This document shows positions 51,187-58,856 of a stretch of 64,000 nt of DNA, one piece after another; within the stretch, counting starts at the first letter, position 1; every line of letters starts with the position of its first letter. Position numbers and translations under genes: made by a program. Source of the stretch: Roseibacillus sp. (GTDB lineage Bacteria > Verrucomicrobiota > Verrucomicrobiia > Verrucomicrobiales > Akkermansiaceae); assembly GCA_028821775.1 (NCBI GenBank), contig JAPKFB010000016.1, positions 1 through 64,000 on the forward strand, given 5' to 3'. The notes beneath the pieces are model-generated. The model did no database searches, was not told the origin of the DNA, and saw only the letters and a list, made by a program, of their open reading frames with translations.

Positions 51187-53523
51187 ATGACACTTTTTTC
51201 GGGTTGGGGTCTCCGTGTAGGACACGGGTTTTTAATATTTTTGATAAGCGCGGTTGTTCTCCAGACCGTGCAAGCGCAGGACACCCTCGGTCCACTTGAT
51301 TTGGAGGGGCGGACGATTACTTCCATTACGTTTAATTATCGTGGTGCGCGGACGGTCAACGAGCAGCGTCTCCGTGATCGCATGTCCGTGCGGGAAGGGA
51401 TGAAGTACGCCACCGAGGCCATCGACAACGACATCGCCAGTCTCTACGAAAGCGGTCTGGTTGATGACGTGAGTTTCCTGGGTGATCCTCACGGGGCCAA
51501 CTCCCTGAAGCTCATCGTGGAAGTGGTCACTCGTGGTCAGTTCATTGAAATGGGCTTCGTGGGAAATACCATCTTCAGCGATCGCAAGCTGGCGAGTGAA
51601 GCGAAGTTGAAAGCGGGCGTGATCAGCGACAAGGCGATCTTGGCGGCGCGGCGAAACATCGAGACTCTCTACAAGGGCTTCGGCTATCCCGACGTGCTGG
51701 TCTCGCACCGACTACGGGAGACCGATGAGGCCGGTCAGTACCAGCTCATCCTCGTGATTGAGGAAGGTGTGAAGAGCGAGGTGCGGAAAATCCGCTTTGA
51801 AGGAAACCAGGCATTCTCCCGTGTTGAGCTTCGACGCGAGATGAAGACGAAGCAGAAGGGGCTCCTTTCCTTCATCACCAAGTCGGGACGGATCGATGCC
51901 GAGAAACTGCAACAGGATCTCCGATCGCTGGAGGACTTTTACCGCAATCATGGATTTCGGGCGGTGCGCATCGAAGGGGCGCGACGAGAGCCCGTGAAGG
52001 ATGGACGAGTGGATCTCATCATTCCGATTGATGAAGGGCTGAAGTACACCGTGCAGAGCGTTTCCTATGGGAACATGACGGTCTTCACGCCTGAGGAACT
52101 CATGCCAGGCTTGAGCCTGGTGGGGGGCGATTTGTACTCCGGGAAGAAGATTCGCGACGACGTCCGCATGATTCGCAGCTACTACGGATCTCGTGGCTAC
52201 GCCGATGCGCTGGTGCAGGTGGACATGCGCGACGTTTCTCCGGGAATGGTTGTGATCGTTTTTCAAATCACGGAAGGCCGGCGCTATCGGGTCGGGAAGG
52301 TGAACATCCAGGGCAACACCGTCACCCAGGACAAAGTGATCCGGCGGGAAGTGCCCATGCAGCCGGGTGAGCCCTACAACTCTGTTGATGAGGATACCAC
52401 CAGCCGGCGGTTGAAGAACATCAACTACTTCGACGGAGTGCAGGTTTCCGGGTCGCCCAGCACTCAGGCCGGCTACCGCGACGTCAACATTCTCGTCAAC
52501 GAGAAGAAGACGGGATCGATCAGTTTCGGTGCGGGTTTCAGTTCCATCGACAGTATTGTTGGCTACCTCAACCTTGAGCAGACCAACTTTGACATCAGCA
52601 ATCCCAAGGGCTTCTTCCGTGGAGCCGGTCAGCGCTTCGGGATGCAGCTGCGCATTGGTAACGAGCGCCGCGACTTCAAGGTCTCCCTGGTCGAGCCTTG
52701 GTTCCTCGGGAAGCGTCTCTCCCTTGGAACGGAGCTCTACTATCGCGATCTTCTCTATCTGAGCGACGAGTATGATCAGGGCAACGTCGGCGGTTCGGTC
52801 TTCATTCGCCGTCCCTTGGGCCGGAAAGGATACGTGAAAGCGGAATATCGTTTCGAGCAGGTTTCGATCGATGTGGACAGCGTGCCCCCCGCTTCACTCT
52901 TTCTCATGGAGGGCGGGGACTTCATCAAGAGCGCGATCGCTTTGAGCTATGTCTTCGACAGCCGTGACAGCAACATTCTCCCGCGACGGGGACACCGCGC
53001 CAGTCTCGGAGCAACGATGGCCGGTGGTATTCTCGGTGGCGATGTCGACACCTACACCTTGAGCGCATCCGGTACCAAGCACTGGAGTTTGCCGTGGGAC
53101 ATCATCCTCAACGTGAATGGTTCCGCCACCGTGGTCGACGCCCTCAGCGGGACCGTGCCCATCTTCGAGCGACAATTCATCGGTGGTGCCCGGAGTTTGC
53201 GTGGATTCGAATTACGCGATGTCGGTCCCCGCGACTTGGCGACCGGCTCCGCGCTTGGTGGCAACACCGCGGCCTTCGGTTCGGTAGAAGCAACCTTCCC
53301 GATCGTGGAGAACATTCGAGGGGCGGTGTTCGGCGACCTTGGTTTCGTGAATGCAGGGTCTTACGAATTCACTCTGGACGATCTGCACAGCGATGCTGGT
53401 CTCGGCCTCCGCCTGAATCTGCCCTTCGGTCCGCTGGCGCTCGACTACGCCGTGCCGCTGCAGTCCGCGAAGGGGGCGGACAACGGCGGGCAATTCAATT
53501 TCTATCTGAACTACCAGTTCTAG
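51187..53523 (+). CDS. bamA: Outer membrane protein assembly factor BamA (Omp85)
   Basis: 778 residues with an N-terminal signal sequence ending ...VQAQ. Five POTRA domains span about residues 35-420 (repeats such as IRFEGNQAFSRVELRREMKTKQKG and VNIQGNTVTQDKVIRREVPMQPGEP). A 16-strand barrel follows, with the conserved GGARSLRGFELRDVGPRD loop (VRGF-type motif) and DLGFVNAG. The last strand ends in NFYLNYQF, a C-terminal Phe signal for outer-membrane insertion. It inserts beta-barrel proteins into the outer membrane, which implies a Gram-negative envelope. It is divergent from tig, transcribed alone. Confidence 0.95.
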   Translation: MTLFSGWGLRVGHGFLIFLISAVVLQTVQAQDTLGPLDLEGRTITSITFNYRGARTVNEQRLRDRMSVREGMKYATEAIDNDIASLYESGLVDDVSFLGDPHGANSLKLIVEVVTRGQFIEMGFVGNTIFSDRKLASEAKLKAGVISDKAILAARRNIETLYKGFGYPDVLVSHRLRETDEAGQYQLILVIEEGVKSEVRKIRFEGNQAFSRVELRREMKTKQKGLLSFITKSGRIDAEKLQQDLRSLEDFYRNHGFRAVRIEGARREPVKDGRVDLIIPIDEGLKYTVQSVSYGNMTVFTPEELMPGLSLVGGDLYSGKKIRDDVRMIRSYYGSRGYADALVQVDMRDVSPGMVVIVFQITEGRRYRVGKVNIQGNTVTQDKVIRREVPMQPGEPYNSVDEDTTSRRLKNINYFDGVQVSGSPSTQAGYRDVNILVNEKKTGSISFGAGFSSIDSIVGYLNLEQTNFDISNPKGFFRGAGQRFGMQLRIGNERRDFKVSLVEPWFLGKRLSLGTELYYRDLLYLSDEYDQGNVGGSVFIRRPLGRKGYVKAEYRFEQVSIDVDSVPPASLFLMEGGDFIKSAIALSYVFDSRDSNILPRRGHRASLGATMAGGILGGDVDTYTLSASGTKHWSLPWDIILNVNGSATVVDALSGTVPIFERQFIGGARSLRGFELRDVGPRDLATGSALGGNTAAFGSVEATFPIVENIRGAVFGDLGFVNAGSYEFTLDDLHSDAGLGLRLNLPFGPLALDYAVPLQSAKGADNGGQFNFYLNYQF

Positions 53524-53963
53524 AAATTGGTGGGTTTCAAGCCCGTGAACAAAAGGGCGATTTCCTTCCTTTGTTCTTTCCCAGGGGTGAGGAATTGGAG
53601 CTGGACCAAGTCGGAATCCCAGTTTGGCCTCGGATTTGGAATCGCGTCGGTCCCATGAGGTGGGGAGGGGATTTCCCGGTGAAGAGGTTTGTCCATCGGA
53701 GGGCCTGACGGAGGAGCTAGTCCCGATGCCCCTGGGGCTTGAGCCCGCCCTCGATCCTTGAGGGTTCTGCCGAACGGATTCGGAACCAAGTCCGAACGGA
53801 TCGTTTCCTGCCCCGGCAGGGTAGGTCAGGTTTTCCACCTACAGGATCTCATCACCCAGCAATCCGCCGGTGCTGAGTACTTGCCGCAAAGAGAGGCGTG
53901 CAATTGGGGGGGGAGGGCTTCCTGTGGAGCATTAACTAGGTCCATGTTCCAAGTCTCCCGAGT
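53524..53963. other. 440-bp intergenic region between bamA and the ygfZ-like gene
   Basis: Convergent region without a recognisable gene. An imperfect hairpin with arms GAACAAA / TTTGTTC lies at about 53546-53576, shortly after the bamA stop, and might help end transcription, but the following T-run is poor. Nothing else is identified. Confidence 0.5.
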
Positions 53964-54800
53964 TTAGAGCACGGTCGCCACTCCATCCTGGGGCTCTCCG
54001 TCTTTGCTGATCATGGCAAACTTGTTCACCTCGGCGAACCTGCGTTTGCGGAATCCCAGTGCGAGCGGGCGAGGACTCCCATCCTTCGCGAGGCTGGTAA
54101 GGTGCCCGGCTTCTTTCTCGTTGTGGAAGAGTAAGCAGGGTAGCCGGGTTCCCTCCGGAACGGAGAACTTGGTGAGATGTTGGTTCACCTTGCCGGCATG
54201 CTTGATGCGGGAAATCACTTCTTGACCAAGGTAGCAGCCCTTTTGGTAGGAGATGGCGGTCAGATCCAGTCCGGCCTCTGGAGGCAGGAGGTCGGAAACG
54301 AGCTCCGTCCCCCAACTGGGAATGCCATTTCGGGTGCACGCCTGCTGGAAGTCTTCGAGGGTGGCGGCCAGGGATCCTGGGACCGAGATCGCTTCGCGGG
54401 AGAAGAGGTCGAAGCCTTGAGTGGAGAGGCGGGTGGTGCGCCAAGTAAGATGATCTTCGGGAAGATTACCTCCGACGGTGTGGGAAATGTGCCAGTGATC
54501 TGATTCGTCTGTCAGTTCAACATCGTCCGCAATGATGTAGCGATCCAAGCGTGTGAAGAGGTCTTCCCGAAGCTCAAGCGGTGCGTCGATCAGGTAGCTC
54601 TCTTCATGTTCGCGGAGGTGGCAGACCCCTTCAAGTTTCCCCTTCGCATTGAGGACGCAGGCATAGACGGCGTCATCCTTGGTGGCGCGACCCACATCCT
54701 GGGTGACCTGTCCGTTGAGATAGCGCTGTCGATCGGGTCCGCTCAACCGAAGGACGGTCCGGGGGGAAAGCTGATAGGAAATTGGAGGTGGAGATTCCAT
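53964..54800 (-). CDS. Folate-binding YgfZ/GcvT-like protein
   Basis: 278 residues. It has the folate-binding GcvT fold, with RLSGPDRQRYLNGQVTQDV near the N terminus and the family signature QKGCYLGQEVISRIKHAGKVNQHL near residues 185-206, including the conserved K-G-C-Y-x-G-Q-E. In other bacteria YgfZ assists iron-sulfur cluster and tRNA-modifying proteins. A role in maintaining the many Fe-S clusters of complex I is possible but inferred. The start overlaps the upstream dehydrogenase stop by one base, so the two are translationally coupled. Confidence 0.88.
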   Translation of the reverse strand: MESPPPISYQLSPRTVLRLSGPDRQRYLNGQVTQDVGRATKDDAVYACVLNAKGKLEGVCHLREHEESYLIDAPLELREDLFTRLDRYIIADDVELTDESDHWHISHTVGGNLPEDHLTWRTTRLSTQGFDLFSREAISVPGSLAATLEDFQQACTRNGIPSWGTELVSDLLPPEAGLDLTAISYQKGCYLGQEVISRIKHAGKVNQHLTKFSVPEGTRLPCLLFHNEKEAGHLTSLAKDGSPRPLALGFRKRRFAEVNKFAMISKDGEPQDGVATVL

Positions 54801-55657
54801 CAGGCCTTGAGTTCAAATTGCCGGAAGAGGATTGAAAAGTCCTCTTCCCCCTCGCCGAGATCGTTGCGTCGTTGCATTTGCTCAGCAGTATTCGCGATTC
54901 CGGGCGTCTCCAGGTCGGCACGCTCGGCGAGGTCGAGCATGTAGCGCGCGTCCTTCAGCATGTTGGAGAGAGAAAAGTGTGCTTCGAAGTCCCCGGCGGC
55001 CATGCTGGGAACCTTCATCGAGGCGAGCGCCGAGGCGCAGGCATTCGGGTTGATGGCTGCCAGGTAAGTTTCTGGCGAAATGCCGTTGGCCTGAGTCAGC
55101 TTCAGTCCTTCGGCAAGGGCCTGCACGGTGGAGGCGGTAATGAGATTGGTGGTGAGTTTCAAGACGGTGGCGGCGGCGGGGGAGGGGACTTCCATGATCT
55201 GGCTGGAGGTCGTCTCTAGAAAGGGGCGCAAGCGTTCGAGGGTCTCCGCCTTGCCTCCGACATAGTAGACCAGCGCAGCATTCCCGGCAGCTACTTTGCT
55301 CCCCGTGAAGGGGGCGTTCAGAAAGTCGCAACCGAGCTTCGCGCACTCCTCCACGAGGAACTCCGTGGTGGCATGATCGACGGTGGCGTGGTTGATGAGG
55401 GTCTTGCCTGATCCCAGCGCACTGCGGATCCTTTCAAAAACGTCGCGCACGGCGGGGACGTCCTTGAGGTAGAGCGCAATGAGATCCGCAGATGAGGCCG
55501 CGGCGAGCGGATCTGCTTCAAAATCATCTCGCTCGCGGGCGGAACGGCTCCAAGTCCGCAGAGGGTAGCCCTCGGTGGCGAGGTGATCGGCCGCGCGAGA
55601 TCCGATGATCCCCAGACCGAAGACTGCTACGGGTGGGAGCAAAGAAGGGTCGCTCAT
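54800..55657 (-). CDS. NAD(P)-dependent beta-hydroxyacid dehydrogenase family protein
   Basis: 285 residues. The N-terminal Rossmann motif VAVFGLGIIGSRAADHLATEG, the DFLNAPFTGSKVAAGNAALVYYVGG substrate loop (family DAPVSGG region), and the catalytic lysine in VLKLTTNLI identify the 3-hydroxyisobutyrate/6-phosphogluconate-like dehydrogenase superfamily. It could act on glyoxylate, succinic semialdehyde or other substrates; the specific one is unknown. It forms a two-gene unit with the ygfZ-like gene. Confidence 0.87.
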   Translation of the reverse strand: MSDPSLLPPVAVFGLGIIGSRAADHLATEGYPLRTWSRSARERDDFEADPLAAASSADLIALYLKDVPAVRDVFERIRSALGSGKTLINHATVDHATTEFLVEECAKLGCDFLNAPFTGSKVAAGNAALVYYVGGKAETLERLRPFLETTSSQIMEVPSPAAATVLKLTTNLITASTVQALAEGLKLTQANGISPETYLAAINPNACASALASMKVPSMAAGDFEAHFSLSNMLKDARYMLDLAERADLETPGIANTAEQMQRRNDLGEGEEDFSILFRQFELKA

Positions 55658-55901
55658 GGGGAAGGTTTAGTCGGAGCAACCCCGTCCCGCAAGGTCGCTC
55701 GGGAGCTGGCGTGGTAGAGGGGAGAGGATGCTCTTGGGAGCGCCTGATGATATTAACCTCTTCAAAGTAAGAATGCGGGCAGTGTGAATAACTTGGAAAA
55801 ACTTGACTTCGGGGCCCCTATCAGTCAGTTCCGTCGCTCTGAGGATCGGTTTCCGTCCCCGCCATTTTCTGGTTCTCGGTCGCAACACGCACACTGGCAC
55901 A

Positions 55902-57398
55902 ATGGAATCCTTGAAATGGATCTGGTACGGCGCGTATGTCCTCGTTTTGCTCGGTCTTTCCGGCTACGGGTGTCATCGCCTTTGCATTATTTACCTCTAC
56001 TTGAAGCACTCTTGGCGTCAGCCCAAACCGAAGGGTGAGTTTGCAGAGCTTCCGCTGGTGACCATTCAGCTTCCGGTGTTCAACGAGATGCATGTGGTGG
56101 AGCGGCTCCTGACCTGCGTGGCGAAACTGGACTATCCGAAGGACAAGATGCAGATCCAGCTGCTCGACGACTCCACGGATGAGACCACGGAAATTTCCCG
56201 AGTTGAAATCAACAAGCTCAAGGCGCAGGGATTTGATGCGGACTTGATTCATCGCACCGATCGCAGCGGCTACAAGGCAGGGGCTTTGGAGAACGGACTC
56301 AAATCTGCCAAGGGAGAATATGTCTTCATTCTCGACGCGGACTTCGTGCCCAATCCCGATGTGCTCATGAAGACGGTCCACTATTTTACGGACGATCAAA
56401 TTGGACTGATTCAGACCCGGTGGGGACATCTCAATCGGAACTACAATCTCCTCACTCGGGTGCAGGCGATGTTCCTCGACGGTCACCTCGAGCTCGAGCA
56501 GACCGCCCGCAATCGCAGCGGTCGATTCTTCACCTTCAACGGAACGGGCGGCATCTGGCGCAAAGAGTGCATTACTGATGCCGGGGGCTGGGAGCACGAC
56601 ACCCTGACCGAAGACATGGATCTCAGCTACCGCGCGCAATTGCGAAACTGGCGTTTTATCTTCCTCAACAAGGTCGAGACTCCGGCCGAGCTTCCCGTCG
56701 ACATGGACGGATTCAAGAGTCAACAGCATCGCTGGACCAAGGGCTCCATTCAGTGTTGCAAGAAAGTGTTGCCTGCCATTTGGCGCAGCAAGTTCCCGCT
56801 CTACGTCAAGATGGAGGCGACGGCGCACCTCACCGCCAATTTTGCCTGGCTCCTGCTCCTGGTGCTTTGCTTCCTGATCTTCCCGAACACGAAGTACCAG
56901 CCAGAGCTGAGCAATTTTGTGAAAGCCCTCATCCACGTGCCGATCTTCATCTTCGCCTCGGGATCAGTCATCTTCTTCTACTTCATGTCGCAAAAGGCCC
57001 TCCATCCAAAGACCTGGTGGAAGGAGATCATCTATTTGCCCTGTCTGCTGGCCTTGGGGATTGGCATGTCGATCAACAATGCGCGGGCGGTCCTGGAGGC
57101 GCTCTTCAATCAGGAGTCTGGGTTCGTCCGAACACCAAAATACGGAATCGGGAAGAAAAAGACTCAAACTGAGCCCTCTCTGGGGAAGGGCAGTTACAAG
57201 GCGATCAAGTCGGTCACTCCGGTCTTGGAGTTCCTCTTTGGGGTCTTCTTCCTCTTTGTGGTGCTCGATGCCTTCTTGAGTGGTAATTTGGTATCGTTTA
57301 TTTTCCTGCTTCCTTTTCCAATAGGGTTCTTCTATACGTCTATTTCATCCTTTGCGATTTCTTGGACTGCCGCTACTGGGAACAGGCGGCTCGAGTAA
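55902..57398 (+). CDS. Membrane GT2 glycosyltransferase (cellulose/mannan synthase-like)
   Basis: 498 residues from the ATG at 55902. One N-terminal helix (about 10-33), then a cytoplasmic GT-A domain with D89-D90-S, D145-A-D147, T-E-D at 236-238 and Q-Q-H-R-W at 274-278, all the catalytic motifs of processive family-2 synthases. Three to four C-terminal helices (about 295-480) would form the channel. The best-matching type is the CslA/glucomannan-synthase-like subgroup. It probably makes an extracellular polysaccharide; no PilZ domain or accessory bcs genes are nearby. A lipoprotein L,D-transpeptidase follows after 33 bases. Confidence 0.9.
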   Translation: MESLKWIWYGAYVLVLLGLSGYGCHRLCIIYLYLKHSWRQPKPKGEFAELPLVTIQLPVFNEMHVVERLLTCVAKLDYPKDKMQIQLLDDSTDETTEISRVEINKLKAQGFDADLIHRTDRSGYKAGALENGLKSAKGEYVFILDADFVPNPDVLMKTVHYFTDDQIGLIQTRWGHLNRNYNLLTRVQAMFLDGHLELEQTARNRSGRFFTFNGTGGIWRKECITDAGGWEHDTLTEDMDLSYRAQLRNWRFIFLNKVETPAELPVDMDGFKSQQHRWTKGSIQCCKKVLPAIWRSKFPLYVKMEATAHLTANFAWLLLLVLCFLIFPNTKYQPELSNFVKALIHVPIFIFASGSVIFFYFMSQKALHPKTWWKEIIYLPCLLALGIGMSINNARAVLEALFNQESGFVRTPKYGIGKKKTQTEPSLGKGSYKAIKSVTPVLEFLFGVFFLFVVLDAFLSGNLVSFIFLLPFPIGFFYTSISSFAISWTAATGNRRLE

Positions 57399-57431
57399 TG
57401 CCCTTTCCTAATTGCCCCGGTCTGTTCTGCC

Positions 57432-58013
57432 ATGATCTTGCAAAATCTGCTGAATTGTTCTTCCCTTACCCTTCTCTCCGGTGCCGCTGCCTTGCTCCTT
57501 AGCAGTTGCGGAGCTCATCTAGACAACCGCAACAAAGTCCTTGTGAGTGTGCGCGATCAGAAAATGATGGTCGTGAAAGATGGGCGAGCCGTGAAGAGCT
57601 ACCCCATATCGACCTCCAAATTCGGCTTGGGGGACAAGCCTGGAAGCAAGCACACCCCGCTGGGAACCATGAGAGTGGCCCGTAAGATCGGATCTGGAGC
57701 ACCTTCCGGAGCGGTCTTTAAGAGCCGCCGGCGCACGGGTGAGGTCCTTCGGCCCAATGCCCCGGGTCGCGACCCGATTGTCTCCCGCATTCTTTGGCTC
57801 AAAGGCACGGAATACAAGAATCGCCACGCCTACCGCCGCTACATCTACATCCACGGCACTCCGGAAGAGTGGCGTCTGGGAAGCCCCGCCAGCTACGGCT
57901 GCATTCGGATGAAATCCCGGGATGTGATTGATCTCTACCGTAGGGTAGGGATTGGGGCTGAGGTGAATGTGATCCGGGGCTCGCTTTTTTCGACTCCCGC
58001 GCCTCAGAGCTAG
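57432..58013 (+). CDS. L,D-transpeptidase (YkuD) lipoprotein
   Basis: 193 residues. The lipoprotein signal ends L-L-S-S-C26, so it is likely anchored in a membrane after Cys26 lipidation. The YkuD domain (about 40-185) has HTPLGTMRVARKIG and the catalytic IHGTPEEWRLGSPASYGCIRM, with the His and the Cys nucleophile both present. It would form 3-3 cross-links or attach proteins to peptidoglycan in the periplasm. It complements the PBPs encoded 20 kb away. It is close behind the GT2 gene and may share its transcript. Confidence 0.9.
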   Translation: MILQNLLNCSSLTLLSGAAALLLSSCGAHLDNRNKVLVSVRDQKMMVVKDGRAVKSYPISTSKFGLGDKPGSKHTPLGTMRVARKIGSGAPSGAVFKSRRRTGEVLRPNAPGRDPIVSRILWLKGTEYKNRHAYRRYIYIHGTPEEWRLGSPASYGCIRMKSRDVIDLYRRVGIGAEVNVIRGSLFSTPAPQS

Positions 58014-58075
58014 GATTGCGCCAAAAATCGCCCCTCCCCAACCGGTGGGAGAGGGAGGAAAATCGCTGCGAATAC

Positions 58076-58123
58076 TTGACAGACAGGCCGCGACGCCTAG
58101 GTTCGTCGCCCCTCTCCGGAGGG
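58076..58123 (+). promoter_or_regulatory. Promoter and ribosome binding site of rpsT
   Basis: TTGACA (58076-58081) is a perfect -35 box. TAGGTT (58098-58103), 16 bases downstream, is a plausible -10 with the key T, A and final T. The Shine-Dalgarno GGAGGG (58118-58123) ends seven bases before the rpsT ATG at 58131. Confidence 0.6.
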
Positions 58124-58130
58124 ATTTTCT

Positions 58131-58397
58131 ATGGCTAACTCAAAATCTTCGCTCAAGCGTGTGCGTCAAAACAAGCGGCGGACCGATCAGAATAAAACTC
58201 TCAGGACGAAAGTGAAGTCCCTGAGGAAGAATACTGTCGAGGCCGCAGAGGCTGGGAAGGCAGATGAGGCACAGGCGACTCTGAAGGAGTTGGCCTCCGC
58301 GGTGGACCGGGCTCAGAAATTGGGCCTCTTCCACAAGAACAAGGCTGCCAATCTGAAGAGCAAGGCAGTCAAAGCGCTCAAGGCCGCCAGCGCCTGA
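58131..58397 (+). CDS. rpsT: 30S ribosomal protein S20
   Basis: 88 residues, very basic and helical, of normal size. MANSKSSLKRVRQNKRRTDQN followed by LRTKVKSLRK, and the ending LFHKNKAANLKSKAVKAL, are characteristic of bS20. It has its own promoter and a strong Shine-Dalgarno sequence. Confidence 0.97.
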   Translation: MANSKSSLKRVRQNKRRTDQNKTLRTKVKSLRKNTVEAAEAGKADEAQATLKELASAVDRAQKLGLFHKNKAANLKSKAVKALKAASA

Positions 58398-58464
58398 ATT
58401 ATTTCGGGATGGTAGTAAACTTCGGGTTGCCTCTTCCGCAGCCCACTTCAGCTCTAGAGAGATC

Positions 58465-58695
58465 GTGGACGGTAGCCATTGTAACGAACGTTTAGTGAAG
58501 GCGCAGGAAATTGCGTCCAATCCTGACGGCTACCAAGTCTGCGAAGGCTGTGAGTCCATCGTGGGAGATGGTACGATCATCTGCCCTAATTGCCACGGCT
58601 ACCGCTTCGACGGCAATCCCGTCCGCGTGGTCGACCAAGCAATCTTGTTAGGCTCGCGCGAAAAGCGGTCGGTGACTGCTGAGGACTTGGTGTAG
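58465..58695 (+). CDS. Small zinc-ribbon protein conserved in Verrucomicrobia
   Basis: About 76 residues with a clear two-knuckle zinc ribbon: VCEGCESI and CPNCHGYRFD. It ends with VVDQAILLGSREKRSVTAEDL, a pattern I recognise from small uncharacterised verrucomicrobial proteins. The start is uncertain: no ATG is available in this frame, and GTG at 58465 is the most likely. The upstream frame is open but has no ATG as far back as rpsT. It lies 67 bases after rpsT on the same strand and may be co-transcribed. Function unknown. Confidence 0.7.
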   Translation: MDGSHCNERLVKAQEIASNPDGYQVCEGCESIVGDGTIICPNCHGYRFDGNPVRVVDQAILLGSREKRSVTAEDLV

Positions 58696-58856
58696 GCGAT
58701 CGTCACCACCATTGGCGATTGAATCCTCGTCGTCTCGTTGGGCAGGTGTGGATCTGGAGGTCGGCGCACTGGAGATCTCGCCGAGTGAGGAGCACCCTCG
58801 ACTGCTGATCGCTCACCGGGTGACCGTGGTCCAAGAGGAACTGCAGGAGATCTCAC

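Noticed and set aside
53546-53576. Hairpin after bamA as a terminator
   Set aside because: Arms of only seven A/T-rich pairs with mispairing inside and a broken T-run; left as a remark in the gap entry.
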